A stretch of DNA of 64,000 bases from the NCBI RefSeq assembly GCF_005502935.1, contig NZ_SCMP01000001.1, forward strand, positions 124,001 to 188,000, given 5' to 3'. This DNA comes from Pseudomonas sp. 2FG (GTDB taxonomy: Bacteria > Pseudomonadota > Gammaproteobacteria > Pseudomonadales > Pseudomonadaceae). The notes under the pieces were generated by a model that did not search any database, was not told the DNA's origin, and saw nothing but the letters and a program-made list of their open reading frames with translations. Every line of letters begins with the position of its first letter. Positions within the stretch are counted from its first letter, which is position 1. Made by a program: the position numbers and the translations under genes. Positions 1-8,046 of the stretch are shown here, one piece after another.

Positions 1-150
1 TAGCACCGACTCGGCGAACAAGCCCATGGGCTCCACCGCATGCACCACATAGAGTTCGGCATTAAAAGCGCGCGTTAAGGCCAGGGCGTGCTGCAAGACG
101 TAGGGGGCGTACAGGCCAAGATCGGTAGCGTAAAGAATTGAATGAACCAT
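1..150 (-). CDS. Universal stress protein, N-terminal part (runs off the window)
   Basis: The minus strand from 150 reads MVHSILYATDLG and continues in frame for 50 codons to the window edge. This is the first beta strand and conserved Asp of the UspA fold, followed by a helix and the strand ELYVVHAVEP. The family consists of small cytoplasmic ATP-binding or non-binding stress proteins. The start is supported by an AGGAGG Shine-Dalgarno sequence 4 bases upstream. About two thirds of the gene, including the G-2x-G-9x-G nucleotide motif, lies outside the window, so ATP binding cannot be judged. Confidence 0.75.
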   Translation of the reverse strand, partial: MVHSILYATDLGLYAPYVLQHALALTRAFNAELYVVHAVEPMGLFAESVL

Positions 151-282
151 GCGGCCTCCTCAACTGCCAGCGTACGGGCCTTGTTTGAGCTTAGCAGCGC
201 TAACCGCAAACCGAGGAAGCGGGAGCCATCCGAGACGAATGGCCGAGCGTGGTTCTACCACTGGACTTGTATATCTACGGGC

Positions 283-1188
283 TTATAACTGCGGCTCGTT
301 GCTGATGCCATGCGGCACATGCCCGGTGGCGACCACCTCACGAGCTTTTTCGCAGTGGCCGGATTGATCGTCGAAGAACACATCGGCGCCGAAGGTTTCC
401 AGGATCGCCGCCTTTTCCAAGCCGCCGAGAAAATAGGACTCGTCGAGGCGGATATTCCACTCGCGCAAGGTGCGAATGACCCGCTCATGCGCCGGCGCCG
501 AACGCGCCGTCACCAGCGCGGTGCGGATCGGGCAAGCCTCCTCCGGAAACTCTTGTTGCAGGCGATGCAGCGCCGCCAGAAACGGCTTGAACGGCCCGCC
601 CCCCAGCAACTCCCGGGCCGACTCGCGCTCGTGGGTCTGGAAGGCGGCCAGGCCCGCTTGCTGATAGACCCGCTCGGATTCATCGGAAAACAGCACGGCA
701 TCACCGTCAAAAGCTATCCGCAATTCGGTACTGGCCGCCCGCCGCGCGCCACCGGAGAGAATCGTGGCCGCGCCGAAGCCGGCCTTCAGCGCGCTGCGCA
801 CGTCCTCTGCGTGGGTAGAGAGAAACAAGTGGCAGCCGAACGCAGCCAGGTACGGATCGGGACTACGTCCGCCGACAAAGGCCGCGCGGGAGATGCCGAG
901 ACCATGGTACTGGATCGAGTTGAACGCACGCAGACCGGTGTCCGCACTGTTGCGCGAGACCAGAATCACCTCCACCCGCTGCTGGCCCAGCGTGTTGTTC
1001 AGGCCGAGCAGTTTCTCCACCAACGGGAAGGCATCGCCAGGCGCGAGGATCTCTTCTTCATGCTCGATCTGATACTGACGATAAGCCTCGACACCCTCGG
1101 CCTCGTAAACCCGGTGGCTCTCGCGCAGGTCAAACAACGCCCGCGAGGAAATCGCCAATACCAGCTTGTCGCCCAGTCCCTTGTTCAT
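283..1188 (-). CDS. Cytosolic 5'-nucleotidase (5-nucleotidase family)
   Basis: This 301-residue protein matches the bacterial 5-nucleotidase family (Pfam 5-nucleotidase), HAD-like cytosolic enzymes that dephosphorylate nucleoside monophosphates. Visible marks are ISSRALFDL near the N-terminus, SRNSADTG in the middle, FDGDAV around residue 158 as the HAD Asp motif, and a C-terminal FFDDQ acidic pair. The length is normal for the family. It lies 7 bp downstream of the ketopantoate-reductase-like gene on the same strand, so the two are probably co-transcribed. The exact substrate cannot be read from sequence. Confidence 0.8.
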   Translation of the reverse strand: MNKGLGDKLVLAISSRALFDLRESHRVYEAEGVEAYRQYQIEHEEEILAPGDAFPLVEKLLGLNNTLGQQRVEVILVSRNSADTGLRAFNSIQYHGLGISRAAFVGGRSPDPYLAAFGCHLFLSTHAEDVRSALKAGFGAATILSGGARRAASTELRIAFDGDAVLFSDESERVYQQAGLAAFQTHERESARELLGGGPFKPFLAALHRLQQEFPEEACPIRTALVTARSAPAHERVIRTLREWNIRLDESYFLGGLEKAAILETFGADVFFDDQSGHCEKAREVVATGHVPHGISNEPQL

Positions 1189-1195
1189 ATCGACC

Positions 1196-2152
1196 TCAAC
1201 TCAAATTGCGCGCATCGAGAAAAGCTAACGCCTGATACAACGCCTGGATCCGCGGCAACCCGCATCCGGCCTGCCCCGCAGCCGCCAGAGGCGCGGCATA
1301 GAGGGCCGGCAACTCTAACGGCCGGTGTTGCACGTAGTCGTGGTACATGCTCGGCAAATAATCCGGCATGCGCTCAGTCGCGCCGAGCAACTTGCCGGCA
1401 AAACCTTCCGGCAATTGATGGCCGCAGGCCGCTGCGCCCTGCACCACTTCCTGCATGATCGCCAGGATCAGCGCGCGGCTATCGGCATTGGCCATCAACG
1501 CCGTGGTGCCCGCATTCAGCAAGACCGACAACCCGTTGTACGGCACATTCCAGACCAGTTTCTGCCAACGCGCCTGCTCTAGATTAGGCATGGCGCTGGA
1601 GTCCAGCCCGGCGGCTCTGAACAGTGCCGCCCCCTCTTGCACGATATTCTGTTGGACAGCCGAATCGAGCGCCGGCCCCGAGTGATAACCCAGATTCACC
1701 CCGCCCAGGGACTGGTGTTCAATCACACCCGGGGCCGCCCGATGGACGCAAATAAAGCAGAGACCGCCGAGCAAATGCAGCGACTCTGGCAATAACGGGC
1801 GCAAGGCCTCCTCGACCGCCAAGCCATTCTGTAGCAGTACGACCTTGGCGCCTGGCGCGGCAGCCTGTTCGATAAGCGGCGCCAGCGCGGCATTACTGGT
1901 GCTCTTAGCTCCCACCAAAAGCCAATCGCAAGGCGGCATCTCGGCGGCCGAACGGTAGGCCTGCACCGGCTTCAGGCTGAGCGCCCCATGCACCGCGCTA
2001 TGCAACTGCAACCCTTGCTCGGCGACCGCCGCGAACTCGCTGCGCAACAAGAAATGCACATCAAAACCCGCGCGCGCCAGCATCAAGCCATAAAACCCAC
2101 CGATGGCACCGGTGCCGATAATGCCAATACGCGGGCGTTTGAATTCAGACAT
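1196..2152 (-). CDS. Putative 2-dehydropantoate 2-reductase (PanE/ApbA family)
   Basis: This is a 318-residue NADPH-dependent reductase of the ketopantoate reductase family. The Rossmann motif GIIGTGAIGG is near residue 10, VLLQNG follows near residue 105, and the C-terminal domain has the family's QARWQKLVWNVPYNGL segment with its conserved Lys and Asn. The family makes pantoate for coenzyme A, but pseudomonads carry several paralogues, so the substrate is uncertain. The ATG overlaps the stop of the upstream thioredoxin-like gene (TGATG), which implies translational coupling. A TTG one codon earlier is a less likely start. Confidence 0.75.
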   Translation of the reverse strand: MSEFKRPRIGIIGTGAIGGFYGLMLARAGFDVHFLLRSEFAAVAEQGLQLHSAVHGALSLKPVQAYRSAAEMPPCDWLLVGAKSTSNAALAPLIEQAAAPGAKVVLLQNGLAVEEALRPLLPESLHLLGGLCFICVHRAAPGVIEHQSLGGVNLGYHSGPALDSAVQQNIVQEGAALFRAAGLDSSAMPNLEQARWQKLVWNVPYNGLSVLLNAGTTALMANADSRALILAIMQEVVQGAAACGHQLPEGFAGKLLGATERMPDYLPSMYHDYVQHRPLELPALYAAPLAAAGQAGCGLPRIQALYQALAFLDARNLS

Positions 2153-2538
2153 CAAGGAAGCTCCTCTGCCGAGCGAGTCAAAGCCTCACCCAGGACATTA
2201 ACTAAATCGACGGTGCTCAAACGCGACTGCACTGCGCCGAAAAACTGACCATCACGCACAATAAACAATGCCGGCAGATGAAATACCTCATAGCGCTCGA
2301 CCAGACCGCCATTCTCGCCGGCATCGATCCAGCAGAGCCGATCTATCGGCAGGGCCAATTTCGGCAGTTCGCCGCGGGCCCAACGACAACTGGCACAACC
2401 TATGCCAGTAAAGATCAGCAGAGAGGTTCCAGACAGACCGAGCAAACGATGATCCGCATCGAAATCCGTCAATTCCAGTTCGGTCACTATACTGTTCAAA
2501 GCGATGTCCATCTGTCGGCATTGGGAGTTAGTTGTCAT
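2152..2538 (-). CDS. Thioredoxin-fold protein with CASC motif
   Basis: This protein of about 119-128 residues has a thioredoxin-like core. GIGCASCRWARGELP carries a CxxC pair at the usual place, and YEVFHLPALFIVRDG resembles the cis-Pro strand and beta hairpin of thioredoxins. The CASC centre is unlike the CGPC of TrxA, so it is probably a specialised thiol protein rather than a general reductase. Two starts are possible: ATG at 2538, or an internal ATG at 2511 giving 119 residues; neither has a good Shine-Dalgarno sequence. It heads a minus-strand operon with the reductase and nucleotidase genes, and the PilZ gene diverges from it. Confidence 0.65.
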   Translation of the reverse strand: MTTNSQCRQMDIALNSIVTELELTDFDADHRLLGLSGTSLLIFTGIGCASCRWARGELPKLALPIDRLCWIDAGENGGLVERYEVFHLPALFIVRDGQFFGAVQSRLSTVDLVNVLGEALTRSAEELP

Positions 2539-2956
2539 GCGACAGTTTCTGCGTCACCCCAGCGATATGCCCGTGGAGTTGGTTCTGCGCAAGCACGCAT
2601 TCCTACCGCGGCAGCGGCTGCACAATATCAGTCTGGGCGGGGTCGCATGCAACTCCAGCCGAGGCTTTCGCCGCGGTACCGCGGTGGAGTTGCGCATTCC
2701 GCTGCTCGGCGAGCAGGCGCGCTACCCTGGCGTTGTCGCCTGGTGCCGCAAGCAGGCTGATGACTATCTGGTCGGCATCGCCTTTATCGACGAAGACACC
2801 CTGTTTCGCGCCCGTATGCTCGAGCAAGTTTGCCAAATCGAGCATTACCGCCACCAGCGCGAACAGGAGCTGGGTGAGCAGCTGCCGCTCGAAGCTTTTG
2901 CCCGCGAGTGGATCGCGCAACATGCCGCAGCATTCTCCAGCGCCGACCTGACCTAG
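2537..2956 (+). CDS. PilZ domain protein
   Basis: This 139-residue protein begins MRQFLRHP, which supplies the RxxxR half of the cyclic-di-GMP binding signature. About 25 residues later NISLGG supplies the (D/N)xSxxG half. Such single-domain PilZ proteins bind c-di-GMP and relay it to motility, polysaccharide or other partners. The C-terminal 50 residues are charged and helical with no recognised domain. The ATG at 2537 overlaps head-to-head with the first ATG of the divergent thioredoxin-like gene. Both binding motifs look intact, so c-di-GMP binding is expected; the partner is unknown. Confidence 0.8.
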   Translation: MRQFLRHPSDMPVELVLRKHAFLPRQRLHNISLGGVACNSSRGFRRGTAVELRIPLLGEQARYPGVVAWCRKQADDYLVGIAFIDEDTLFRARMLEQVCQIEHYRHQREQELGEQLPLEAFAREWIAQHAAAFSSADLT

Positions 2957-3128
2957 GCATTTCGCCACCTTCCGCCCGATTAAAGCACCCCGACCCCATT
3001 GTCGAGGCGACCTGTAACGCGCTAAGGTTCCGTTCCCCGTTGCGCTCATAATGCTGTGCTCCGCCGCGCGGGGATGGCTGGCGGCCGGCACCCGTGACCT
3101 GACGAACTGTGACCTGACGAGTAGCACG

Positions 3129-4205
3129 ATGGCTGATTTACCGATCGACGACCTTAACGTTGCCTCCAACGAAACCCTGATCACACCGGATCAGCTCAAG
3201 CACGAAATTCCGCTCACCGACGCTGCCCTGCACACCGTTGTCCATGGCCGCGAGGTGATCCGCAACATCCTCGATGGCACAGACCATCGTCTGTTCGTGG
3301 TGGTGGGCCCCTGCTCGATCCACGATATCAAGGCCGCTCACGAGTATGCCGAGCGCCTGAAAGTTCTGGCAGCCGAAGTGTCGGACAGCCTGTATTTGGT
3401 GATGCGCGTGTATTTCGAAAAGCCGCGAACCACCGTCGGCTGGAAAGGCCTGATCAACGATCCGTATCTGGACGACTCGTTCAAGATTCAGGATGGCCTG
3501 CACATTGGCCGTCAATTGCTGCGCGACCTGGCCGAAATGGGCCTACCGACGGCCACCGAAGCGCTCGATCCGATCTCGCCACAGTATCTGCAAGATCTGA
3601 TCAGCTGGTCGGCGATTGGCGCCCGCACCACCGAATCGCAGACTCACCGCGAGATGGCTTCAGGTCTGTCCTCGGCAGTGGGCTTCAAAAACGGCACCGA
3701 CGGCGGCCTGACGGTTGCGATCAATGCCCTGCAGTCGGTGTCCAGCCCGCATCGTTTCCTCGGTATCAACCAGGAAGGCGGCGTATCCATCGTCACCACC
3801 AAGGGTAACGCCTACGGTCACGTGGTACTGCGCGGTGGTAACGGCAAGCCGAACTACGACTCGGTCAGTGTCGCCATTTGCGAGCAAGAGCTGAGCAAAG
3901 CCGGCATCCGCCCGAACATCATGGTCGACTGCAGCCACGCCAACTCCAACAAGGATCCGGCCCTGCAGCCACTGGTGATGGAGAACGTCGCCAATCAGAT
4001 CCTCGAAGGCAATCAGTCGATCGTCGGTCTGATGGTGGAAAGTCATCTCGGCTGGGGTAGCCAGTCGATTCCGAAGGATCTCAGCGAACTCAAGTACGGC
4101 GTCTCCATCACCGACGCCTGCATCGACTGGGACAGCACCGAGAAAGCCTTGCGCAGCATGCACGCCAAACTCAAGGACGTACTGCCCAAGCGCCAGCGCG
4201 GCTGA
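3129..4205 (+). CDS. aroF: 3-deoxy-7-phosphoheptulonate (DAHP) synthase, type I
   Basis: This 358-residue enzyme joins phosphoenolpyruvate and erythrose-4-phosphate, the first step of the shikimate pathway to aromatic amino acids. Type I (AroF/G/H) markers include VVVGPCSIHD around residue 62, RVYFEKPRTTVGWKG for PEP binding, and a C-terminal IMVDCSHANSNKDP followed by VESHLGWGSQSI. I chose the ATG at 3129 because MADLPIDDLNVASNETL is the start I recall for the Pseudomonas orthologues; an upstream in-frame ATG at 3051 adds an unlikely extension. Whether it is feedback-inhibited by tyrosine or phenylalanine cannot be decided here. The gene ends in a strong terminator. Confidence 0.92.
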   Translation: MADLPIDDLNVASNETLITPDQLKHEIPLTDAALHTVVHGREVIRNILDGTDHRLFVVVGPCSIHDIKAAHEYAERLKVLAAEVSDSLYLVMRVYFEKPRTTVGWKGLINDPYLDDSFKIQDGLHIGRQLLRDLAEMGLPTATEALDPISPQYLQDLISWSAIGARTTESQTHREMASGLSSAVGFKNGTDGGLTVAINALQSVSSPHRFLGINQEGGVSIVTTKGNAYGHVVLRGGNGKPNYDSVSVAICEQELSKAGIRPNIMVDCSHANSNKDPALQPLVMENVANQILEGNQSIVGLMVESHLGWGSQSIPKDLSELKYGVSITDACIDWDSTEKALRSMHAKLKDVLPKRQRG

Positions 4206-4211
4206 TAACCG

Positions 4212-4253
4212 CACACACAAAAACGCCGGGCAATGCCCGGCGTTTTTGTGTGT
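4212..4253. terminator. Bidirectional terminator between aroF and the GNAT gene
   Basis: A near-perfect hairpin (stem ACGCCGGGCA / TGCCCGGCGT, flanked by A-tract and T-tract arms) lies between the two convergent genes. It can terminate both. Confidence 0.85.
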
Positions 4254-4267
4254 CTAAACCCAACCCT

Positions 4268-4549
4268 TCAGCCCTTCGCCGCGTGCCGCTGACGACGCTC
4301 CATATAGCGCTCCACGTAGGAGCAGGAGGGAATCACCGTATAGCCCATGCTCTCGGCGTACTCCAAAGCCCGCTCAGTCAAGGCGGCAGCGATACCACGA
4401 CCACGCAACGAATTCGGCACGAAAGTACGATAGATATCCAGCGTCTGCTTACCCAGATCCATATAGGCCAGGTAGGCACGATCACCATCCACAGTGGTCT
4501 CGAATCGATGACCAGCCTGGTCATGGTTGATAGACAACGCCTCGCTCAT
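4268..4549 (-). CDS. Small GNAT-family N-acetyltransferase
   Basis: This 93-residue protein is of the short COG2388-type GNAT class. The acetyl-CoA loop is visible as SLRGRGIAAAL near residue 49, followed by TERALEYAESMGY and a C-terminal PSCSYVERYMER. These minimal GNATs often sit without a recognised acceptor-binding domain, and the substrate is unknown. The ATG at 4549 has a GAGGAAT Shine-Dalgarno sequence. The gene is 19 bp downstream of the next minus-strand gene and may share its transcript. Confidence 0.75.
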   Translation of the reverse strand: MSEALSINHDQAGHRFETTVDGDRAYLAYMDLGKQTLDIYRTFVPNSLRGRGIAAALTERALEYAESMGYTVIPSCSYVERYMERRQRHAAKG

Positions 4550-4568
4550 CACTATTCCTCAGCGGGTC

Positions 4569-5834
4569 TTAAAACATGACCCTTACCTTATCGATCTTTT
4601 CCAGGCGAAGAAACATCTCCGCCGATCCCGCGCCAAATTGGACACTGAGATACGCCTTGCCGTTCTCCACCTTGCGCAACACACCCTGATAGTAGGCACC
4701 ATCATGGGTGATGAACTGCAAACGCTTGCCGGAATAATCCGGCAAGCTGGCTACATTGACGAACTCATATTGCGGCGTAGCACCCGTTGACTCAACTTTT
4801 TCTGCAACCACAACCTCATCGGCCAGCGGCTCCTTATGCGTAGTCGGATCGACCCAGGCAAACCCCAGCGGCGTAACCAACTGCTGATTGATCAGCAAGG
4901 TCGGGCGCAGCATTGCCAACACATCCTTGGCCTCGAAGAACTGCAGCCCGTCCCAGGTCATGCCTTCACTCGGATTAAGCTCCAAGCGCAGTGACTGCGG
5001 GTCTTTTAGATAGCGCCCATAGGCCTCGAGTACCGGCGAATCAAGGGCGACACGCTGGCTGCGCAGTACCCGGTCAAACTGCTCCACCGCCGTTTTCAGA
5101 TAGACCTCAGTGGACTGCCCAAGCTTGCCCGCACAGTACTCCTGCACCTTGCGCTGGTATTGGTTGTCATTTAATTCAACCGTTACCAGCGCCACCTTCG
5201 GCGGGTTAACCCGCAGATCGCCGGGCTTTTCAGACATATTAGCCAGCGACAACCCCAGACGCAGCTCACCCATCTCACGGGTATCGGAGGTCAGATTGAA
5301 GGTCAGCTTTTGCGCACCAGGCTGGAACAGATAAGAGAACTGCGCATCGCTTTCAAAGGTGCGATAGCCCATATCCAGCAGCTCGGTCGTGCCAATATTA
5401 CGCACCTTGCCGCACGCCACTTCACTCATCGCAGTGAACACACTGCGCTCAGCGGGAAGGTCATACAGCTGTTGCATAAACGGGCCGTGAACATCCAGCG
5501 CCAAGCCTTTGAGGCTGACGGCCAGCTGTTCAGGGAACTTGCCCTCGGCCAGACGCTCCTTGAAACGCAGCAGTTCACCCAGGCCGTTAAACTTCAGCTC
5601 AGCGTGCGCCACTCGTACGCTATCGCCCAGAGCCGGCACTCGCACATCGACTTTCTCCAGGCCGACCCGGCCATCGAAAGAAGAGGTGATACCGCCGTAG
5701 CTGATGTCCATATAAGGCGACAACTGCCCAATAGCATCGTCCATGATCGAGCGCACCGACAACCAGAGCGACAGTTTGATCAGCACGGCAATGACCAGTG
5801 CAGAGAGCAAGCCCCATTTAAGAATTTTCGACAC
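4569..5834 (-). CDS. Membrane-anchored protein of unknown function
   Basis: I do not recognise a named family. The protein has about 421 residues: one N-terminal membrane segment (KILKWGLLSALVIAVLIKLSLWL region), then a long soluble part, presumably periplasmic, rich in alternating strands and vaguely like YdgA/AsmA-type proteins. The last 55 residues (YSGKRLQFITHDGAYYQG onward) look like a small Sm/SH3-type barrel. A similar terminus is found in the protein at 59118-60374. The GTG at 5834 is preferred because AAGGA lies 7 bases upstream; a GTG at 5867 would add 11 residues. Confidence 0.6.
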   Translation of the reverse strand: MSKILKWGLLSALVIAVLIKLSLWLSVRSIMDDAIGQLSPYMDISYGGITSSFDGRVGLEKVDVRVPALGDSVRVAHAELKFNGLGELLRFKERLAEGKFPEQLAVSLKGLALDVHGPFMQQLYDLPAERSVFTAMSEVACGKVRNIGTTELLDMGYRTFESDAQFSYLFQPGAQKLTFNLTSDTREMGELRLGLSLANMSEKPGDLRVNPPKVALVTVELNDNQYQRKVQEYCAGKLGQSTEVYLKTAVEQFDRVLRSQRVALDSPVLEAYGRYLKDPQSLRLELNPSEGMTWDGLQFFEAKDVLAMLRPTLLINQQLVTPLGFAWVDPTTHKEPLADEVVVAEKVESTGATPQYEFVNVASLPDYSGKRLQFITHDGAYYQGVLRKVENGKAYLSVQFGAGSAEMFLRLEKIDKVRVMF

Positions 5835-6283
5835 GTGGACGTCCTTGATGTCTAACGACAGGCTCACTGCTGTAAGCCTAAGCCCGCGAGCTTATCAGGC
5901 CGGCATATTGCCAGTCACCGCTCAACGCCAGGCAAACTCGCACAGATGGCTTTAATCTCGTGAATGAGATCAGCGCCGAATGAGCGCCCGATAAAGTTAT
6001 GCCTAGTTGCGCTTGCGCTCGCGACAACCAAGCGCACCCCAAAGCCGATCACCGGCTTACTGCGGCAAGATAATGATGCTTGGGCGAGCCGTGAGCAAAG
6101 TTGGATATTTTTTATACAAAAACATTGCGCGTTGCTTACCAAACACTCAATAAGCCGAAAAAAAGTGTCGTGCCGGCGCTCTGTCAGTTTACTTACTACA
6201 GGTAATGAGTAGTATGTAGGCCGGCTAATTCCTCGAGCTCGGGGAGTTGCTTTTATGGAAAAGTCCACCTTAAGGGGAACACG
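5835..6283. other. Long intergenic region upstream of oprI
   Basis: There are about 450 bases here without a convincing gene. The right half is more AT-rich than the surroundings and must hold the oprI promoter. An inverted repeat TACTAC/GTAGTA (6194-6214) lies about 70 bases before the oprI start, with AT-rich hexamers around it, but no textbook -35/-10 pair stands out. Short frames in both directions lack ribosome sites and family resemblance. On the minus strand the region also holds the promoter for the gene ending at 4569. Confidence 0.5.
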
Positions 6284-6535
6284 ATGAACAACGTTCTGAA
6301 ATTCTCTGCTCTGGCATTGGCCGCAGTTCTGGCCACCGGTTGCAGCAGCGTATCCAAAGAAACTGAAGCCCGTCTGACTGCTACTGAAGACGCAGCAGCT
6401 CGTGCTCAAGCTCGTGCTGATGAAGCCTACCGTAAGGCTGACGAAGCTCTGGCAGCTGCTCAGAAGGCTCAGCAAACTGCTGACGAAGCCAACGAGCGTG
6501 CTCTGCGTATGCTGGAAAAAGCCAGCCGCAAGTAA
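6284..6535 (+). CDS. oprI: Major outer membrane lipoprotein OprI
   Basis: This 83-residue protein is the Pseudomonas Braun-type lipoprotein. The signal peptide ends in the lipobox LATGC, so the mature protein starts with lipidated Cys20. The rest is an Ala-rich coiled coil of heptads ([23 protein letters not shown]) ending in SRK, whose terminal Lys is the expected peptidoglycan attachment point. The codons are strongly biased to GCT, CGT and CTG, unlike the neighbours, as expected for one of the most abundant cell proteins. AAGGGG precedes the ATG, and a strong terminator follows the stop. Confidence 0.96.
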   Translation: MNNVLKFSALALAAVLATGCSSVSKETEARLTATEDAAARAQARADEAYRKADEALAAAQKAQQTADEANERALRMLEKASRK

Positions 6536-6555
6536 TAGTCTCTCGAGGCTATATA

Positions 6556-6587
6556 AGCCGACCCGGTTTCTGGGTCGGCTTTTTTTT
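6556..6587 (+). terminator. oprI terminator
   Basis: The stem AGCCGACCC / GGGTCGGCT is followed by eight T residues, 20 bases after the oprI stop codon. It is a classic rho-independent terminator. Confidence 0.9.
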
Positions 6588-6622
6588 GCCTGCAGTTCGT
6601 CAAAAGCCAAGTAAGGCACAAT

Positions 6623-6660
6623 AAAAAGCCCGCTGCGCGTCACCACGCAGCGGGCTTTTT
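6623..6660 (-). terminator. Terminator of the L,D-transpeptidase gene
   Basis: The stem AGCCCGCTGCG / CGCAGCGGGCT is flanked by AAAAA and TTTTT. It sits just after the minus-strand transpeptidase gene and also backs up oprI termination from the other side. Confidence 0.85.
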
Positions 6661-6674
6661 GCACAGCTTACAGA

Positions 6675-7634
6675 TCAGATCTGGTCGGCAACGTTACTCG
6701 CCACTGCAGGGCTAGGCTCGGCGATTTCTACTGGCAGGCCATCTTCGGCAGCCACCACCTCGCGCACCACTTCCCAATCCAGACGCAGGCTGCCGAGCTG
6801 ATCCTCGCGCTTGAGCAAGGCATTGATCACCGCGGTATGCTTGTCGACTACCGACGGCACACCATGATCATCGAGCGGCGTGTGAGCCTCGAGATAGACC
6901 TTGCCAGCGCTGACGCCAAACTTATAGGGATCGTTAAGGATGCGCACCTTGGTCCCCACCGGGGCCATGCTGGAAAGTTCCAGCACATTCTGGTTGAGCA
7001 TACGGAAGCACCCGTGACTGACGCGCATGCCGATGCCGAATTTCTTGTTCGAACCATGGATCAAGTAACCCGGCACACCGAGGGTGAACTTGAACGGACC
7101 CAGCGGATTGTCCGGCCCTGGCGGCACAACTGTTGGCAATGGGTCACCATCCGCCGCGTGCTCTTCACGAATCGACTTTGGCGGATACCACGCCGGGTTC
7201 GGTGTTTTTCCCGTGATAGTGGTGGCCGCGATGGGCGAGCCCCAGCCTTCACGACCGATCCCCAAGGGGTAGGTGTGCACGACGTTCTGCCCTTGCGGGA
7301 AGTAGTACAAACGGTATTCCGCCAGATTGATCACTATGCCTTCGCGCGGGCCAGGCGGCAGCACGAAACGCGTCGGCAAGATGATCTCGGTGCCCTCACC
7401 CGGCAGCCAAGGATCAACGCCTGGGTTGGCTGCGACCATTTCCAAGTAGCCCAGATCGTTAGCCACACCGATATCGGCAAAAGTATCTTCGTACTTGGCT
7501 TTAATCACCTGCACTTGGCCGACGATATCTTCGCCCGGCGGCGGCAAAGGCAGTTCCAGAGCTGCAACTGGGCCGACCGAGAACAGCGCGGCGAGAGACA
7601 GGGAACGGGCGACGGCAGGAGCGCACGACAACAT
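6675..7634 (-). CDS. L,D-transpeptidase (ErfK/YbiS/YcfS type)
   Basis: This 319-residue exported enzyme has an N-terminal signal peptide (cleavage likely after VAAL or nearby) and a LysM-like stretch ending in WLPGEGTEIILP. The YkuD catalytic domain starts at IVINLAEYRLYYF. Its active-site signature is intact: LIHGSNKKFGIG followed by RVSHGCFRM with the catalytic Cys. This class either crosslinks peptidoglycan or attaches Braun-type lipoprotein to it. Its position next to oprI, as I recall for P. aeruginosa, makes OprI anchoring an attractive role, though this is inference. Confidence 0.88.
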   Translation of the reverse strand: MLSCAPAVARSLSLAALFSVGPVAALELPLPPPGEDIVGQVQVIKAKYEDTFADIGVANDLGYLEMVAANPGVDPWLPGEGTEIILPTRFVLPPGPREGIVINLAEYRLYYFPQGQNVVHTYPLGIGREGWGSPIAATTITGKTPNPAWYPPKSIREEHAADGDPLPTVVPPGPDNPLGPFKFTLGVPGYLIHGSNKKFGIGMRVSHGCFRMLNQNVLELSSMAPVGTKVRILNDPYKFGVSAGKVYLEAHTPLDDHGVPSVVDKHTAVINALLKREDQLGSLRLDWEVVREVVAAEDGLPVEIAEPSPAVASNVADQI

Positions 7635-7708
7635 CCGGAAATCCTTGGCGTAATTAGCTAATTAGAGAGAACGCAATTGTACACTGGCACTTGAGTTGCC
7701 GGGAGGGT

Positions 7709-7990
7709 TCAGACACCCGGCCAGACCGGCCGTTCGCCGCCACGCTGCGCTTGCAGGGTGGCATAGCAGGCCGAACACAGGCGTTTATCGCGCAGCATCG
7801 GCCTTTCCACGTCCAACCAGCGCGGCTGCGCCGGCAGCAACCCGCCACACAGCGTGCGATCGGCAAAACCGCTCAACTCAAGCTGGCGAGCGACCAAATG
7901 CAAGCGCACTTCACGGCAGGCGAACAGATCAAGCTGCTCGTCCGGCTCGATCAGTTGATAGGCGTGCAAAGACCAGGCGGGACGCGGCAT
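7709..7990 (-). CDS. Small conserved protein with a Cys pair, function unknown
   Basis: This 93-residue frame lies between the transpeptidase and tesA. It has the start MPRPAWSLHAYQLIEP, with GAGCCCTCA upstream on the minus strand as a weak ribosome site. CREVRLH and LCSACYATLQAQR supply three cysteines; the CxxC could bind metal. It has no signal peptide or membrane segment. I recall a hypothetical gene at this position in P. aeruginosa, which supports it being real, but no function is evident. Confidence 0.6.
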   Translation of the reverse strand: MPRPAWSLHAYQLIEPDEQLDLFACREVRLHLVARQLELSGFADRTLCGGLLPAQPRWLDVERPMLRDKRLCSACYATLQAQRGGERPVWPGV

Positions 7991-8046
7991 TGAGGGCTCC
8001 TGAGCGGGGCCGCCACCTTAGCCGAAAGGCGGCTTGCGGAAAAGCC

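Noticed and set aside
310..1458. Open frame of 382 codons on the plus strand across two minus-strand genes
   Set aside because: It is a shadow of the nucleotidase and reductase genes, both of which have clear domains; the composition is Arg/Gln-rich and unlike a protein.
3001..3060. A sigma-70 promoter for aroF with CATAAT at 3047
   Set aside because: No -35 hexamer at 16-18 bp spacing resembles TTGACA.
5915..6664. Minus-strand frame of 249 codons over oprI and its upstream region
   Set aside because: It overlaps oprI and two terminators, is Ser/Cys/Phe-rich and has no homologous feel.
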